Source: a virus
Reading direction: 5' to 3' (one strand)
DNA: 64,000 nucleotides
IMG/VR virus record: IMGVR_UViG_3300017782_000007
Span: 1 to 64,000 of that record
Part shown: positions 42,945 to 51,908 of the stretch, piece after piece
How positions within the stretch are numbered: position 1 is the stretch's first letter
Layout: the number at the start of each line of letters is the position of its first letter
Notes under the pieces: model-generated
Databases searched by the model: none
Told to the model about the DNA's origin: nothing
Seen by the model: the letters and a program-made list of their open reading frames with translations, nothing else
Translations under genes and position numbers: made by a program

Positions 42945-43607
42945 ATGAAAATACTAATATTAAGATTATTATCTAGCATATTTATGCTAGGAGGAACTTT
43001 GATGCTGTTATCATCTGCTTTGATGATTGGGACTGCTACTGAGGCTGCTATCTATAGAAATAGCGTGCATCAAGTCTTGGAGGTTTCGTCAATTGACTCG
43101 GTAAGTATGAAACCACAAACTGAGTTTGAATCTCTCTTACTGAAGTATCATGAGCGAGGTTTAAAAGCCCCGTTCGTCTGTTTGTCGCAGACATATGGTG
43201 AAACTGGCAAGTTATCTTCTAATATCTATAAGGAGAATAATAACTTGTTCGGGTTTAAGTGCTCCACTTCTCGCAGTTACTGTGTGAAAGTGAATAGAGG
43301 GCACGCTTATTATTTAAGTTACGATGATTCAATAGACGATTACGTTGAATGGCAGAAGACGATGGTGTCAAATTATGAGGAGTACTTTAACCAACATGTA
43401 TCCTCGGATACTACGTATCTTAATCTATTAGAGAACGTAGTATTAAAGTCATCCACCCCGCCTTATAAGTATGCCGTATTACGGTATGCTACGGATCCCA
43501 AATATCGTGGAAAACTAAGGGACTGGGGCAATGAGATGTTATCAAAATCCTTAGTTCGTGAGGACTTCCTGACTTCGTTAGGTTATGATGCGGATTGGTG
43601 TATGTAA
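42945..43607 (+). CDS. Second GH73-like glucosaminidase, 220 aa
   Basis: Signal anchor (LILRLLSSIFMLGGTLMLLS) followed by a glucosaminidase-like domain: FVCLSQTYGETG (probable catalytic Glu), NNNLFGFKCSTS, DYVEWQKTMV and PPYKYAVLRYATDPKY. It is more divergent than the enzyme at 38213 and has several Cys. Likely peptidoglycan hydrolase in the periplasm. Confidence 0.72.
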   Translation: MKILILRLLSSIFMLGGTLMLLSSALMIGTATEAAIYRNSVHQVLEVSSIDSVSMKPQTEFESLLLKYHERGLKAPFVCLSQTYGETGKLSSNIYKENNNLFGFKCSTSRSYCVKVNRGHAYYLSYDDSIDDYVEWQKTMVSNYEEYFNQHVSSDTTYLNLLENVVLKSSTPPYKYAVLRYATDPKYRGKLRDWGNEMLSKSLVREDFLTSLGYDADWCM

Positions 43608-43780
43608 GGTATGCACCGGTGCCGCTCTTCACGGAGGTTTCTCAGGTCAATCTGGACGGTTCCTGGGTAATCATCTTTTCGTCAGAAGAGACATCCTCCT
43701 CTCTACTACCAACGCCTTGTCTGGCTTAGGAATAATGGTAGAGAGGACAATTTGATTTTTTAATTAAACTTCATATATTT
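43608..43780 (+). other. Gene-free gap with long hairpin
   Basis: TCCTCTCTACTACC pairs (one bulge) with GGTAGAGAGGA across a ~25-nt loop, followed by TTTTTTAATTAAACTT and the ATG at 43781. The first half has weaker inverted repeats; no tRNA seen. Confidence 0.45.
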
Positions 43781-45250
43781 ATGGACACTTTATTAGTTGT
43801 AAGTGCGTTCGTGCTAGTCGCATGGCCTTACATTCTTTACCCGTGGTTTATCGGAAGAGCTGTTAATAAGCTTATCTTTAACAACGCCACAAATTACGAA
43901 CATGATGATTTCGACAAACTAGTTGCAGAAGCTAGTAGTAAACTCAAAAACCAGACAGGTAAGAGTTTCAAGAAGACGTATCGAAATCGAGTACATTTAG
44001 CACAAGTACTTTCAGGACTCAGAAAAGAGTATAAAATCGAAGCTATTGGTGGAGCAGAATTTAAAGCTTGGAAATCTTACCAAGTCTTATACAAATTAAC
44101 CAAGAGACTTCCATGGTACTATTTCTTAGACAATAGTGGCCGAGTATCTTACTTAGTAGCCGATTACTCTCACATTAGAGTAGATGAATTGGAAAAAGAT
44201 TCTAACTTCGATATCAAATTCGGAGGTAACTACATTAAAGGTAAAGACGGATTTAATAAATTCTGTGTACCTGTATCAACTAGACTTCAATTCATTAGTG
44301 CTAATGAAGAAGAAGAGTATGCAGCAGGATTAATGGAAAAACACACAGTAATTTCAATTAAGAAAGAAGTTGATTACACTAAAGGTAAGCCATTTGTATT
44401 GGTGAAAGATCCAGTATTTAATAACTATATGTTCGAACAAAGAGATATAGCATTAGATACTTATCTAGATGACCTAGTAATTAACAAATCTTATGTTAAC
44501 GTGCCAATTAAATCTGGTGAAAAGAAATACAATGTTCCTATGTCAGTTATTGCTAAAGAGTTTCTCTTTAAGATAATTGAAATGAAAGGTGATACTAATC
44601 ATTTGTATGCCCATGGCCCTGTTGGTTCAGGAAAATCTGGTATACTTAAGATAGCAGCTAGTCAAGCTGAGAAACACCTAGAGAATGGAACAGTTGTTAT
44701 TTACATTAACGTAGCAGAATTGAAAAGCATTAGTGCTACCGTATTTAAGACAGCATTAGCTGATTTGATGTCGTCTACCAAAGCTGAGAATATTTTATTC
44801 TTGGTTGATGAAGCTGACTCGGTATTAACATCTAAGGATGTTGAAACTTCTTCATTTAGTGGATTCATCTTATCATTAATGAATGGTGTAGATCAAAACA
44901 TGTTCAACGCTACTTTCTTATTTGCAGGTAAGAAGCCTTATGAGGACATTTCAGACGATTTTAAGAGACGAATAGGATTTCCTTTCTCTATCCCTTCTTT
45001 ACCACGTAAAGAGGCCTTAGAACTCTTTAAATTGCTCGAGAAGTCTCCTATCAAGGAAGGACATGAGCCACAAGTATCAGAATTAAATGATATCTTATCT
45101 AAAGATACCACTTATTCTATCAAGGAGCATGCTTCTTTGTATGAGGTGTTTGTTTTATGTTTCTCAAGACTGGATAAAGATGCAGAAGATGCTATTGAAG
45201 AACTTCTCCAAGAACACCATGTTGAGACTAAAGCAGCAAGTACGGCTTAA
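43781..45250 (+). CDS. Membrane-anchored AAA+ ATPase, 489 aa
   Basis: N-terminal transmembrane segment (LLVVSAFVLVAWPYILYPWF), a ~250-residue specific domain, then an AAA+ module with Walker A GPVGSGKS near residue 283, Walker B ILFLVDEAD near 340 and a candidate sensor/arginine region (FLFAGKKPYEDISDDFKRRI). AAA+ proteins of this layout remodel protein complexes at membranes. It starts a cluster of five closely packed genes including a LysM lipoprotein, suggesting an envelope-associated machine. No protease domain is present. Confidence 0.85.
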   Translation: MDTLLVVSAFVLVAWPYILYPWFIGRAVNKLIFNNATNYEHDDFDKLVAEASSKLKNQTGKSFKKTYRNRVHLAQVLSGLRKEYKIEAIGGAEFKAWKSYQVLYKLTKRLPWYYFLDNSGRVSYLVADYSHIRVDELEKDSNFDIKFGGNYIKGKDGFNKFCVPVSTRLQFISANEEEEYAAGLMEKHTVISIKKEVDYTKGKPFVLVKDPVFNNYMFEQRDIALDTYLDDLVINKSYVNVPIKSGEKKYNVPMSVIAKEFLFKIIEMKGDTNHLYAHGPVGSGKSGILKIAASQAEKHLENGTVVIYINVAELKSISATVFKTALADLMSSTKAENILFLVDEADSVLTSKDVETSSFSGFILSLMNGVDQNMFNATFLFAGKKPYEDISDDFKRRIGFPFSIPSLPRKEALELFKLLEKSPIKEGHEPQVSELNDILSKDTTYSIKEHASLYEVFVLCFSRLDKDAEDAIEELLQEHHVETKAASTA

Positions 45251-45857
45251 ATGGGAGACTTTCGTTGTCTTTGGAAAAGGTGATTTACACTCTGTAAATA
45301 TACAGAACCCAGATTCTGATGAAAAAACTACAATCCCGATTATGTCTAAGCCTTTTATGAAACCTGAATACAGAGATGGTATGTATATTAATCCATTAAT
45401 ATGTGGATTACATAAACCCGTGCCAGAAGAGTATGACGACTTAGGTAATAACCTATTTTACCACATAGAAGAAAACGGTATTAAATACTACGTCCTAACT
45501 AGTCATAAATTCAGTCAAACAGGTGTATATTACTTAGACGAGTCTGCTCATCCCATAGTGTCTAGAACACCAATGGATAAGCGGATAATTACCAAGATAC
45601 GAGACGACCATTCACATATCCGTAAGTTAAGAAGAAGAGTAGCTGATTATAAGGAAGATACTATTCCTAATATCACTAAACTTCTATGGACTAGATTCAA
45701 GGCTAGTGACATTAATGGCACCGTAGTAAGAATAGTCTGTACTAAAAGCGGAAAATACTTAGAACATACCGATAATCCTGAAGATCTTATTGTTTTAACT
45801 CATGGTAACGAAGATGAAATCTCGTTACGTGCTAAATTTTTAATTAATTATGAATAA
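45219..45857 (+). CDS. Protein of unknown function next to AAA+ ATPase, 212 aa
   Basis: The start at 45219 overlaps the AAA+ gene by 32 bp; longer versions only translate its shadow. Beta-rich N-terminal half (WETFVVFGKGDLHSVNIQ; VYYLDESAHPIV) and a helical Arg-rich segment (HIRKLRRRVADYKED). Its end overlaps the next gene. Probably works with the ATPase. Confidence 0.65.
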   Translation: MLRLKQQVRLKWETFVVFGKGDLHSVNIQNPDSDEKTTIPIMSKPFMKPEYRDGMYINPLICGLHKPVPEEYDDLGNNLFYHIEENGIKYYVLTSHKFSQTGVYYLDESAHPIVSRTPMDKRIITKIRDDHSHIRKLRRRVADYKEDTIPNITKLLWTRFKASDINGTVVRIVCTKSGKYLEHTDNPEDLIVLTHGNEDEISLRAKFLINYE

Positions 45858-46458
45858 GAAAATTTATCTGCCTGAACTAGACATTCAAGCACAAGATAAC
45901 AAATTACATTGGAGAGAAATTGCCTCAAAAGGATCAGGATTCCCATCATCTATGTGGAAAACTGATAGCACCTTTGGTACAACTCCTGAAATTACATTTG
46001 GATTTGAAATGGGAGCTGACTACCCATTAATGTATTTTCGTTCACCTTTAGTCAGAGATATTGCTTTTGAGAAACTAAGACATGCTAAGGAGTATAGCAA
46101 AGTGCGATTGGGGAGAGATGACTTTTTTAAGTCAGTCACTTCTCGTGATAAAAATGCTATGGTATCCTCAATGCAGAACTTAGACCTCAAAGATATCTTT
46201 CAAGAGCACATCAATAAACGTTTTGGAAGTCTTTCCGGGTTGAATAAAGAAGTTCATATGGACAAACCATTGACCAATGAGCTATTTAACTCAATTATCA
46301 AGGACAAGTTTGATGCTAGTCAAGGTATAAACAAACGAGGACTAGTAGTCCAACTTTGTAATGCTTTGGAAAAGCCTAAATTCCCTGGCTCGGAGAAGAT
46401 TCCTAGTGAAATGTTTTGGTGGTACTTTATTTCTAACCTTAAAACAATTAAAGCATGA
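45850..46458 (+). CDS. Protein of unknown function, 202 aa
   Basis: N-terminal strands (KIYLPELDIQAQDNKLHW; PEITFGFEMGADYPLMYF) and helical C-terminus. Its last codons (SNLKTIKA) also form the AACCTTAAAA leader of the next gene, whose ATG overlaps the stop (ATGA). Function unknown. Confidence 0.65.
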   Translation: MNKKIYLPELDIQAQDNKLHWREIASKGSGFPSSMWKTDSTFGTTPEITFGFEMGADYPLMYFRSPLVRDIAFEKLRHAKEYSKVRLGRDDFFKSVTSRDKNAMVSSMQNLDLKDIFQEHINKRFGSLSGLNKEVHMDKPLTNELFNSIIKDKFDASQGINKRGLVVQLCNALEKPKFPGSEKIPSEMFWWYFISNLKTIKA

Positions 46459-47177
46459 GATCATTGATTTTTGTATTAATTTTATTATTGTTTGGGTGTT
46501 CTGATACACCACCCCCAGGAGTTCCTGATACAGGTTCTCCGCCAGTTAAAGCACACAATCCACCAGTTATCAAACAAGTTACACCTGTTGTAACAAAACC
46601 AGTAGAAAAACCAAAGCCAGCTGTAAAAGCTAAGCCAACTAATCTAAATAGTGGTTTCTCGGCTGATTTCAACTGGAAGAAAACTGGTTACAATGAGTAT
46701 GAAGAAGTAGACCTACAAGTAACTGTGAACTTTAAAAACAGTACCATTAACTTGTATACTGATATAGATGACATCTCAAACTCAAGCAATACTTTAGAAA
46801 TTCAAGACGTTCACAGTAATTATGTAGAAATGAGTGGTGATAACTTTTATTCATCATTTTCTACCGTACTCAATCCTGACACCTGGGAAGAGAGAGGAGC
46901 TAAACAGTATGACTTCAATATGGAGGTCATAAATGGTAGCTTAAACTACATCTCTATTACTTCAGGGGGTGTTAAGAAAGAGTACTATATACAGATTCCT
47001 AAGGAATCAACTGCTGCACCAGCTCGCCAGGCTGTTGCTAAGCATATCGTAAAATCAGGAGAAACATTGTTGCATATCGCAGGAAAATATGGTGTTACAG
47101 TATCTAAGATTCGGTCTCAAAACCAACTACGAGGTAACACAATCTATCCTGGCCAGGTTCTAGATGTCTCGAAATAG
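46455..47177 (+). CDS. LysM-domain lipoprotein, 240 aa
   Basis: Signal peptide II with lipobox LLFGC (lipidated Cys at ~15), a Pro/Lys-rich tether (~16-65), a beta-rich middle domain (YEEVDLQVTVNFKNSTINLY) and a C-terminal LysM domain (HIVKSGETLLHIAGKYGVTV ... IYPGQVLDV). LysM binds peptidoglycan GlcNAc. It would be an outer- or inner-membrane lipoprotein holding the cell wall. Unusual among phage early genes; may change or protect the envelope. Confidence 0.85.
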   Translation: MRSLIFVLILLLFGCSDTPPPGVPDTGSPPVKAHNPPVIKQVTPVVTKPVEKPKPAVKAKPTNLNSGFSADFNWKKTGYNEYEEVDLQVTVNFKNSTINLYTDIDDISNSSNTLEIQDVHSNYVEMSGDNFYSSFSTVLNPDTWEERGAKQYDFNMEVINGSLNYISITSGGVKKEYYIQIPKESTAAPARQAVAKHIVKSGETLLHIAGKYGVTVSKIRSQNQLRGNTIYPGQVLDVSK

Positions 47178-47853
47178 CAAGATAGGAGTCTTATTGCTAG
47201 ACTCTTCGCATTTAGATGATATAAGAACTTTTGCTTCACAATTTGGTGATGTATTCGTAGTTATGCCTTATGAAGTTAGATTGGACTTAGATATTCTCTT
47301 TGTCCATTCTAAGTTACCTTCCACTTCACCGATAACATCTAAAGATGTATCGTATTCTAAAGATCTAACCAACTTCTATTCTCTCTACTACCCAAAGTAT
47401 AAGGATTCCGATATCCCTGTCTTTGCATTAGAGAATGCTTGTATAGAAGCGTGGAAGATTTTAGGAGGAAGTTTAGTAGGTAACATAACAGGACATAACG
47501 GACTTCATGGAATCCTTAACAAGAAGGATAAGATATATTTAAAGGTAGATTCTGATCATAGCATAGGGCTAGTGGATAATGCTGCTTTAGCTACGCCAAT
47601 AGCACATGAATTTAGAGGCTCTAAAAACACCTTTGAAACATGTAAACCTATTGATTATGATAAGCATCTAGGATTTGTGGAAATATTTGAGTCTTCTTAC
47701 CTCTCCGGATGTATGAATCCGACTCATATTAAGGAAAATAAATATTCATCCAAAGTCTACGAAGAAACCAAATGCATGTATGGTGATTTAATCACCTTAC
47801 GACTTATTCTCAAGATTTTACGTAAACATGGCACCGCAGCTGTACCTGTATAG
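47164..47853 (+). CDS. Protein with possible class I amidotransferase-like fold, 229 aa
   Basis: Alpha/beta protein with IGVLLLDSSHLDDIRTF at the start and IPVFALENACIEAW...LGGSLVGNITGH, which recalls the nucleophile elbow and GGSL-H region of Gat1-type glutamine amidotransferases. When GG is aligned, the nucleophile Cys would be a Glu, with a Cys two residues later, so activity is doubtful. Overlaps the LysM gene by 14 bp. Other folds remain possible. Confidence 0.6.
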   Translation: MSRNSKIGVLLLDSSHLDDIRTFASQFGDVFVVMPYEVRLDLDILFVHSKLPSTSPITSKDVSYSKDLTNFYSLYYPKYKDSDIPVFALENACIEAWKILGGSLVGNITGHNGLHGILNKKDKIYLKVDSDHSIGLVDNAALATPIAHEFRGSKNTFETCKPIDYDKHLGFVEIFESSYLSGCMNPTHIKENKYSSKVYEETKCMYGDLITLRLILKILRKHGTAAVPV

Positions 47854-47862
47854 TTGCTGGTA

Positions 47863-47914
47863 GACTCAGTCTAATGGATGGCGAAAGCCTGTAGGTTCGA
47901 TTCCTACCTGAGTC
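47863..47914 (+). ncRNA. Mini tRNA-like element 2
   Basis: GACTCAG (47863-47869) pairs with CTGAGTC (47908-47914). Inside: TCTAATGGAT, a small GGC-GAAA-GCC hairpin, then a perfect T-arm GTAGG-TTCGATT-CCTAC. Acceptor helix and T-arm have canonical length. The anticodon arm is replaced by a GAAA-loop hairpin of 3 bp. Confidence 0.6.
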
Positions 47915-47934
47915 ACTCACTAAATCTTTAAATT

Positions 47935-48162
47935 ATGTTCGCAATAGCAACAAAAAAGAAGGTTTATATCACTCCAGAACACTATGAATTGTACGAAAAA
48001 GAATTCCAAGCCGGAACCTATGTACTTTATCATAAAACTGGTAAATATAGAACTTTCGTAGGGATTGTAGGGATCCCTCACACAGCTTGTCCCACTAAGA
48101 CGGTGTTAGTATCGCCTTTAAGAGAAACATATTTCGTCACTTTAAATCATAAATATCAATGA
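47935..48162 (+). CDS. Small protein, 75 aa
   Basis: Beta-rich small domain (KKVYITPEHYELYEKEFQ; YVLYHKTGKYRTFVGIVG). Overlaps the MoxR gene by 4 bp (ATGA), so it is probably in one transcript with it. Function unknown. Confidence 0.65.
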   Translation: MFAIATKKKVYITPEHYELYEKEFQAGTYVLYHKTGKYRTFVGIVGIPHTACPTKTVLVSPLRETYFVTLNHKYQ

Positions 48163-49178
48163 CAAAAGAATTTTTAGACAAATTAAACAAGATTGATTTA
48201 TCTCAAAGATTTATCAAGTCTGAACGATTTACCCGAGCCTTTGTATCAGCTCTCTCATTGGGAGAACATGCCATGTTTTATGGTAGAGGGGGACACGGTA
48301 AATCAGAGATGGCTATGGAAGCTTTTGCACAAGTTGGTATTGATCCATTTGTACTCTCCTTCCATGAAAATACTACAATTGAAGAATTATTTGGAGGGAT
48401 TGATCCTGAAGAATGGAAGAAAACAGGAAAGATTAAATATCTTTTTGAGAACTCGATGTTTAACCACCAGTATGTAATTGCAGAAGAAGCATTTGATGCT
48501 CCTGGAATCGTATGGGCTTCTATTAAAGATGCTTTAACTTCAGGACATGTTAGATTTGGTAATGATACATTCGAAATCAAAACTAAGTCTATCTTATTCT
48601 TAACAAACAGATCTAAGGAAGAAGTAGTTGAGGATAACTCTGTAGAAGCATTTATGCAAAGAATTGTATTCAATTTAAAAGTTGAATGGGATTCATACAC
48701 ACCTGAAGACTACTCTGATTTATTAGAGTGTGTCTTTAAAGATAGAAATGAACAATTTGCTACTATCATCTCAGATATGTCTGCTGTTTCAGAGGAAGAT
48801 TTTATCTCTCCAAGAACATGTGTTAAGGCATATAAAGCATATATTACCTTAGGGATAGATTGCTTACAAGAGTTTGAAGGGTTTTCAGTTGATAAAGTTG
48901 AAAGAATGAAGGATAGACTAGTTAAATTAGAGCAAATCAAAACTCAAAGAGAGAGATTAAATGCTTTTGGAGCTACTCTTCATGAAATTCGAAAAGGGAG
49001 TATCAAATTCAGTCAGGAAGCAACAATGAAAATCAGATTATTAAAAGAATTTCAATCTAAATTGAAAGCTTTGAAAATCTCTGATAGTTTATTTCCTGAG
49101 AAAAGTGAAATGATGAGAGATGTAGATGCATTGAGAAAGAAATTAGTTGAGTTATCAATAAATCTTCCTAAATCATGA
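48159..49178 (+). CDS. MoxR/CobS-like AAA+ ATPase, 339 aa
   Basis: Walker A GRGGHGKS (near residue 45), Walker B YVIAEEAFD (near 110), a sensor-1-type FLTNRSK and the MoxR/CobS insertion region (FHENTTIEELFGGID). MoxR ATPases act with VWA-domain partners to insert metals or remodel complexes. The next gene is such a partner and overlaps by 4 bp (ATGA). This pair resembles CobS/CobT but lacks the CobN chelatase, so a chaperone-like role is more likely. Confidence 0.88.
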   Translation: MTKEFLDKLNKIDLSQRFIKSERFTRAFVSALSLGEHAMFYGRGGHGKSEMAMEAFAQVGIDPFVLSFHENTTIEELFGGIDPEEWKKTGKIKYLFENSMFNHQYVIAEEAFDAPGIVWASIKDALTSGHVRFGNDTFEIKTKSILFLTNRSKEEVVEDNSVEAFMQRIVFNLKVEWDSYTPEDYSDLLECVFKDRNEQFATIISDMSAVSEEDFISPRTCVKAYKAYITLGIDCLQEFEGFSVDKVERMKDRLVKLEQIKTQRERLNAFGATLHEIRKGSIKFSQEATMKIRLLKEFQSKLKALKISDSLFPEKSEMMRDVDALRKKLVELSINLPKS

Positions 49179-50785
49179 GAGCAACAATACCTTTAAACGG
49201 ATATATTCCACCTGATGAAGATGATATTAGATATTTTTGTAATCAAGAGAATTACAAACATAAGGTATCAACTGAATTAATACAAGAACTTTGTAATTTC
49301 TATGTTGGAGGCATGGCTAGCTATGTTCCTACTTCTACAGTAGATAAAGAAGATGTAAAATATGTATCTAATGTACATAGATTACTTGAGAATCTTCCTT
49401 CTAATACCTTTAAAGGTTCTCCCTTGGCTAAATCTGTTCAAACAGCAGTGGCTATTAATTCTCTAAACAACAGTATTCTTAAAAAGAAACAACGTAGAGC
49501 TGTTAGAATGGACAGAGAAATTGCAGAATTACAAAGGAGACAACAAGAGTATCAAGATTTGTCAGACTCTGGTGATTATAGCCCAGAGGAAAGTGATGAT
49601 TTCAGATCTTCCAAGAGTGATATAAAAGAATATGAAGAGGACATAAGAGATAAGAAAAAGAAGTTAGATAAAGAGATAGAAAAACTTTTAAAACTTCTGG
49701 AATCTGAAGATAATCCTATGGAAGATTGTAATGATCCTGAAGGTTTAGCTGATGCTATTAGCCAATTAGCCTCTGATTGCGATCTTCTTGAACAAGCAGA
49801 AAAAGAAAAGAAAGAGAAAAGTAAGAAGGGTGAAGATGGCCAAGAAGGAGAGGGTGAAGGAGAGGGGGAAGGAGACGGTGAAGGAGAAGAAACAGAAGGT
49901 ACTCCTATGAATTCTGATGAGAGATTACATGATAAACATCCAGAAGACATCATGGTTAGTGCAGAGGCAATGGGAGTAAATATAATCAATAGTGATTTTA
50001 GTCCTATTAAATTCTCTGAAGTAACTACTGAAGAAGCTAACATCTTGAAGAAACTATCTGTAGTTAACTCTTTCAATGGTAGTATAGCTGGCGAAGCTAA
50101 GATTAAGAGGAAAAGAAAAGTCTCTTCTAAGAAAAGAGGTAAACTTAAAATGGAATCTTATAAGCAAGTTAACCAAGCCAGCTTCGTTGAACGTATGATG
50201 CCTGGATTCGATAAGAAGTTCATCCAAAAAGATGTACTAATTAAAGATAAGTATGTATCTGAGGTTTGTAAGCAAACTTTAGTACTACTTATAGATGATT
50301 CAGGTAGTATGAATTCTGAGTGGAAGATTGGGTGGGTTAAGGCATTAGTATTAAATAGATTAACAGCTGTTATGAAAGGAGACGCTACTCTTTATATCTG
50401 TACTTTTGAAGAAGAATTAGATCCTAACTGGGTTAAGGTAGGTACTAAGGCCCAAGCCAAAGATTACTGGAAATTATTTGATAGACAAGTTGGATTCAAT
50501 AGAGGTAATACTGATATTGAGAAGGCTGTCACACATACAATAGAGCAAATAGACAATGGTAAGCTTATCGGAGTTGATTATGATGATACTGCTACTATTA
50601 GTCTGAAGAAAGAAAGGCCACAAATATGTGTTATAAATGATGGCCAAGATTACATTGATAAAGATTATTCTCCTAAGATAATAACTCATGGTTTTATTTT
50701 AGGCAGAGATAATATAGAGATGAAAATCATGTGTGAACGATCTGGAGGTATATACCATAGAATCGGTCACGTTGACATTTATTAA
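49175..50785 (+). CDS. CobT-like VWA-domain protein, 536 aa
   Basis: N-terminal helical domain (to ~210), an extremely acidic Gly/Glu linker (~215-240, EGEGEGEGDGEGEE), a middle region with a basic patch (KIKRKRKVSSKKRGK), and a C-terminal von Willebrand A domain with intact MIDAS motif DDSGSMNS (near residue 375) and downstream Thr/Asp positions (GNTDIE; VINDGQD). Acidic linker plus terminal VWA is the layout of CobT. Overlaps the MoxR gene. The two probably form one ATPase-VWA complex. Confidence 0.88.
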   Translation: MRATIPLNGYIPPDEDDIRYFCNQENYKHKVSTELIQELCNFYVGGMASYVPTSTVDKEDVKYVSNVHRLLENLPSNTFKGSPLAKSVQTAVAINSLNNSILKKKQRRAVRMDREIAELQRRQQEYQDLSDSGDYSPEESDDFRSSKSDIKEYEEDIRDKKKKLDKEIEKLLKLLESEDNPMEDCNDPEGLADAISQLASDCDLLEQAEKEKKEKSKKGEDGQEGEGEGEGEGDGEGEETEGTPMNSDERLHDKHPEDIMVSAEAMGVNIINSDFSPIKFSEVTTEEANILKKLSVVNSFNGSIAGEAKIKRKRKVSSKKRGKLKMESYKQVNQASFVERMMPGFDKKFIQKDVLIKDKYVSEVCKQTLVLLIDDSGSMNSEWKIGWVKALVLNRLTAVMKGDATLYICTFEEELDPNWVKVGTKAQAKDYWKLFDRQVGFNRGNTDIEKAVTHTIEQIDNGKLIGVDYDDTATISLKKERPQICVINDGQDYIDKDYSPKIITHGFILGRDNIEMKIMCERSGGIYHRIGHVDIY

Positions 50786-50801
50786 CCATAAAATATTAAA
50801 T

Positions 50802-51185
50802 ATGAACATGTTTAATAACGATCAATTATCCGTTGTAGAAACTATTTTTGGACGCAAGTCGCTTACAGAGAGAGTTCCTGGAACAACACTAGACTTAATG
50901 CTAGTGAGTATAGCATTAACTTCTAAAAAATTCTATAATCTAAAAGTTATGTATGGCTTTGCTGAGGTATGTGGAAAATGTTTCGACAAACCAGCAGAGG
51001 AAGCTCATGCTATTTTACGTGATGCAGTAAGAACGAAGCATAAAGCTTCTTTCGAGAATCTTTCTATTATTGCAGAAGCTGTAACTCTTACAGGATTGCG
51101 TAAAACTTTTGACAGAACGAAAGAAGAAACAGATCATTTTAATCGAATCTGTTCTTACTTCGATGTAATCGAAATTAACGATTAA
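50802..51185 (+). CDS. Helical early protein, 127 aa
   Basis: Start at 50802 (MNMFNNDQLSVVE) follows an AACCATAAAA leader; the longer frame overlaps the VWA gene. All-helical with YGFAEVCGKCFDKPAEEAH in the middle. No motif recognised. Confidence 0.68.
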   Translation: MNMFNNDQLSVVETIFGRKSLTERVPGTTLDLMLVSIALTSKKFYNLKVMYGFAEVCGKCFDKPAEEAHAILRDAVRTKHKASFENLSIIAEAVTLTGLRKTFDRTKEETDHFNRICSYFDVIEIND

Positions 51186-51194
51186 CTACTCCCT

Positions 51195-51247
51195 AAACCC
51201 TGGAACTGAGTTCGTTATGTTGTTCGCGCAACACAGGGTTTCTTTAT
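51195..51247 (+). terminator. Terminator-like hairpin
   Basis: AAACCCTG / CAGGGTTT, with an inner TGTTG/CAACA stem, followed by CTTTATT. Confidence 0.6.
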
Positions 51248-51264
51248 TCACCAAATCTTCTTTT

Positions 51265-51501
51265 ATGAAAAATACTCAATTACCATCTACTATTGTATTA
51301 GTAGTAATTTCCTTAATATATGTAACAATAGGAACATATATCTTTATCCTCTCAATTAAAGAGACAAATATGATCTCTTTTTTAATTAGTGGAATATTTT
51401 GGACAGGATTTTACGAGTCTATGATAGAACTAAGATACAGGCTCTATAGAGCTGTAAGAGATGGAAAATCAATGAATTTGATTGAAAGGAAATGGAAATA
51501 A
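51265..51501 (+). CDS. Two-span membrane protein, 78 aa
   Basis: ATG at 51265. Two hydrophobic stretches (TIVLVVISLIYVTIGTYIFI; MISFLISGIFWTGFY) then a basic cytoplasmic tail. Unknown function. Confidence 0.62.
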   Translation: MKNTQLPSTIVLVVISLIYVTIGTYIFILSIKETNMISFLISGIFWTGFYESMIELRYRLYRAVRDGKSMNLIERKWK

Positions 51502-51502
51502 C

Positions 51503-51541
51503 ATAGTCGGGCACTTTTCGGAGTGACCCGCTATATTTTTT
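51503..51541 (+). terminator. Terminator
   Basis: ATAG-CGGG-CACT with AGTG-CCCG-CTAT stem, then ATTTTTTT. AACTTTAAAA and the next ATG follow directly. Confidence 0.7.
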
Positions 51542-51558
51542 AACTTTAAAATTTTATT

Positions 51559-51903
51559 ATGAAAAATTTATTATTATTAATCTGTATATTATTTTCATTT
51601 GTTGGTCAAGCTCAAAAAACACCATTTGAGAAAGACATTGCTTATGACCAATACAAGTATGAAAAACATTTAAAAAAAGCAGACAATTCTTACGATACTG
51701 TAGTAGGTGGATTAATAATCACCACTTTAGGGGTAGTAGGACGTAGCGCTGTGAAATGGAATCCTAACTATCGATCAAAGGAAATCAAGGCACTATCTAA
51801 TGGATTAACCTTAATTGGTTCTTCTATGGTGGTTATAGGTACTTATAATTTTTTTGATAATAAGAGGAGTGCGAGGAAGATTGAGAAGAAATACAATTTT
51901 TAA
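51559..51903 (+). CDS. Small exported protein, 114 aa
   Basis: Signal peptide (MKNLLLLICILFSFVGQAQK, cleavage probably after QA) and a short membrane or beta region (GGLIITTLGVVGRSAV; LIGSSMVVIGTYNFF). Bacteroidota-style signal ending in QAQ. Role unknown. Confidence 0.68.
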   Translation: MKNLLLLICILFSFVGQAQKTPFEKDIAYDQYKYEKHLKKADNSYDTVVGGLIITTLGVVGRSAVKWNPNYRSKEIKALSNGLTLIGSSMVVIGTYNFFDNKRSARKIEKKYNF

Positions 51904-51908
51904 AATTA

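Noticed and set aside
49576-50076. Minus-strand ORF of 166 codons under the VWA gene
   Set aside because: It is the mirror image of the acidic linker (Ser/Pro repeats) and has no leader; a shadow.
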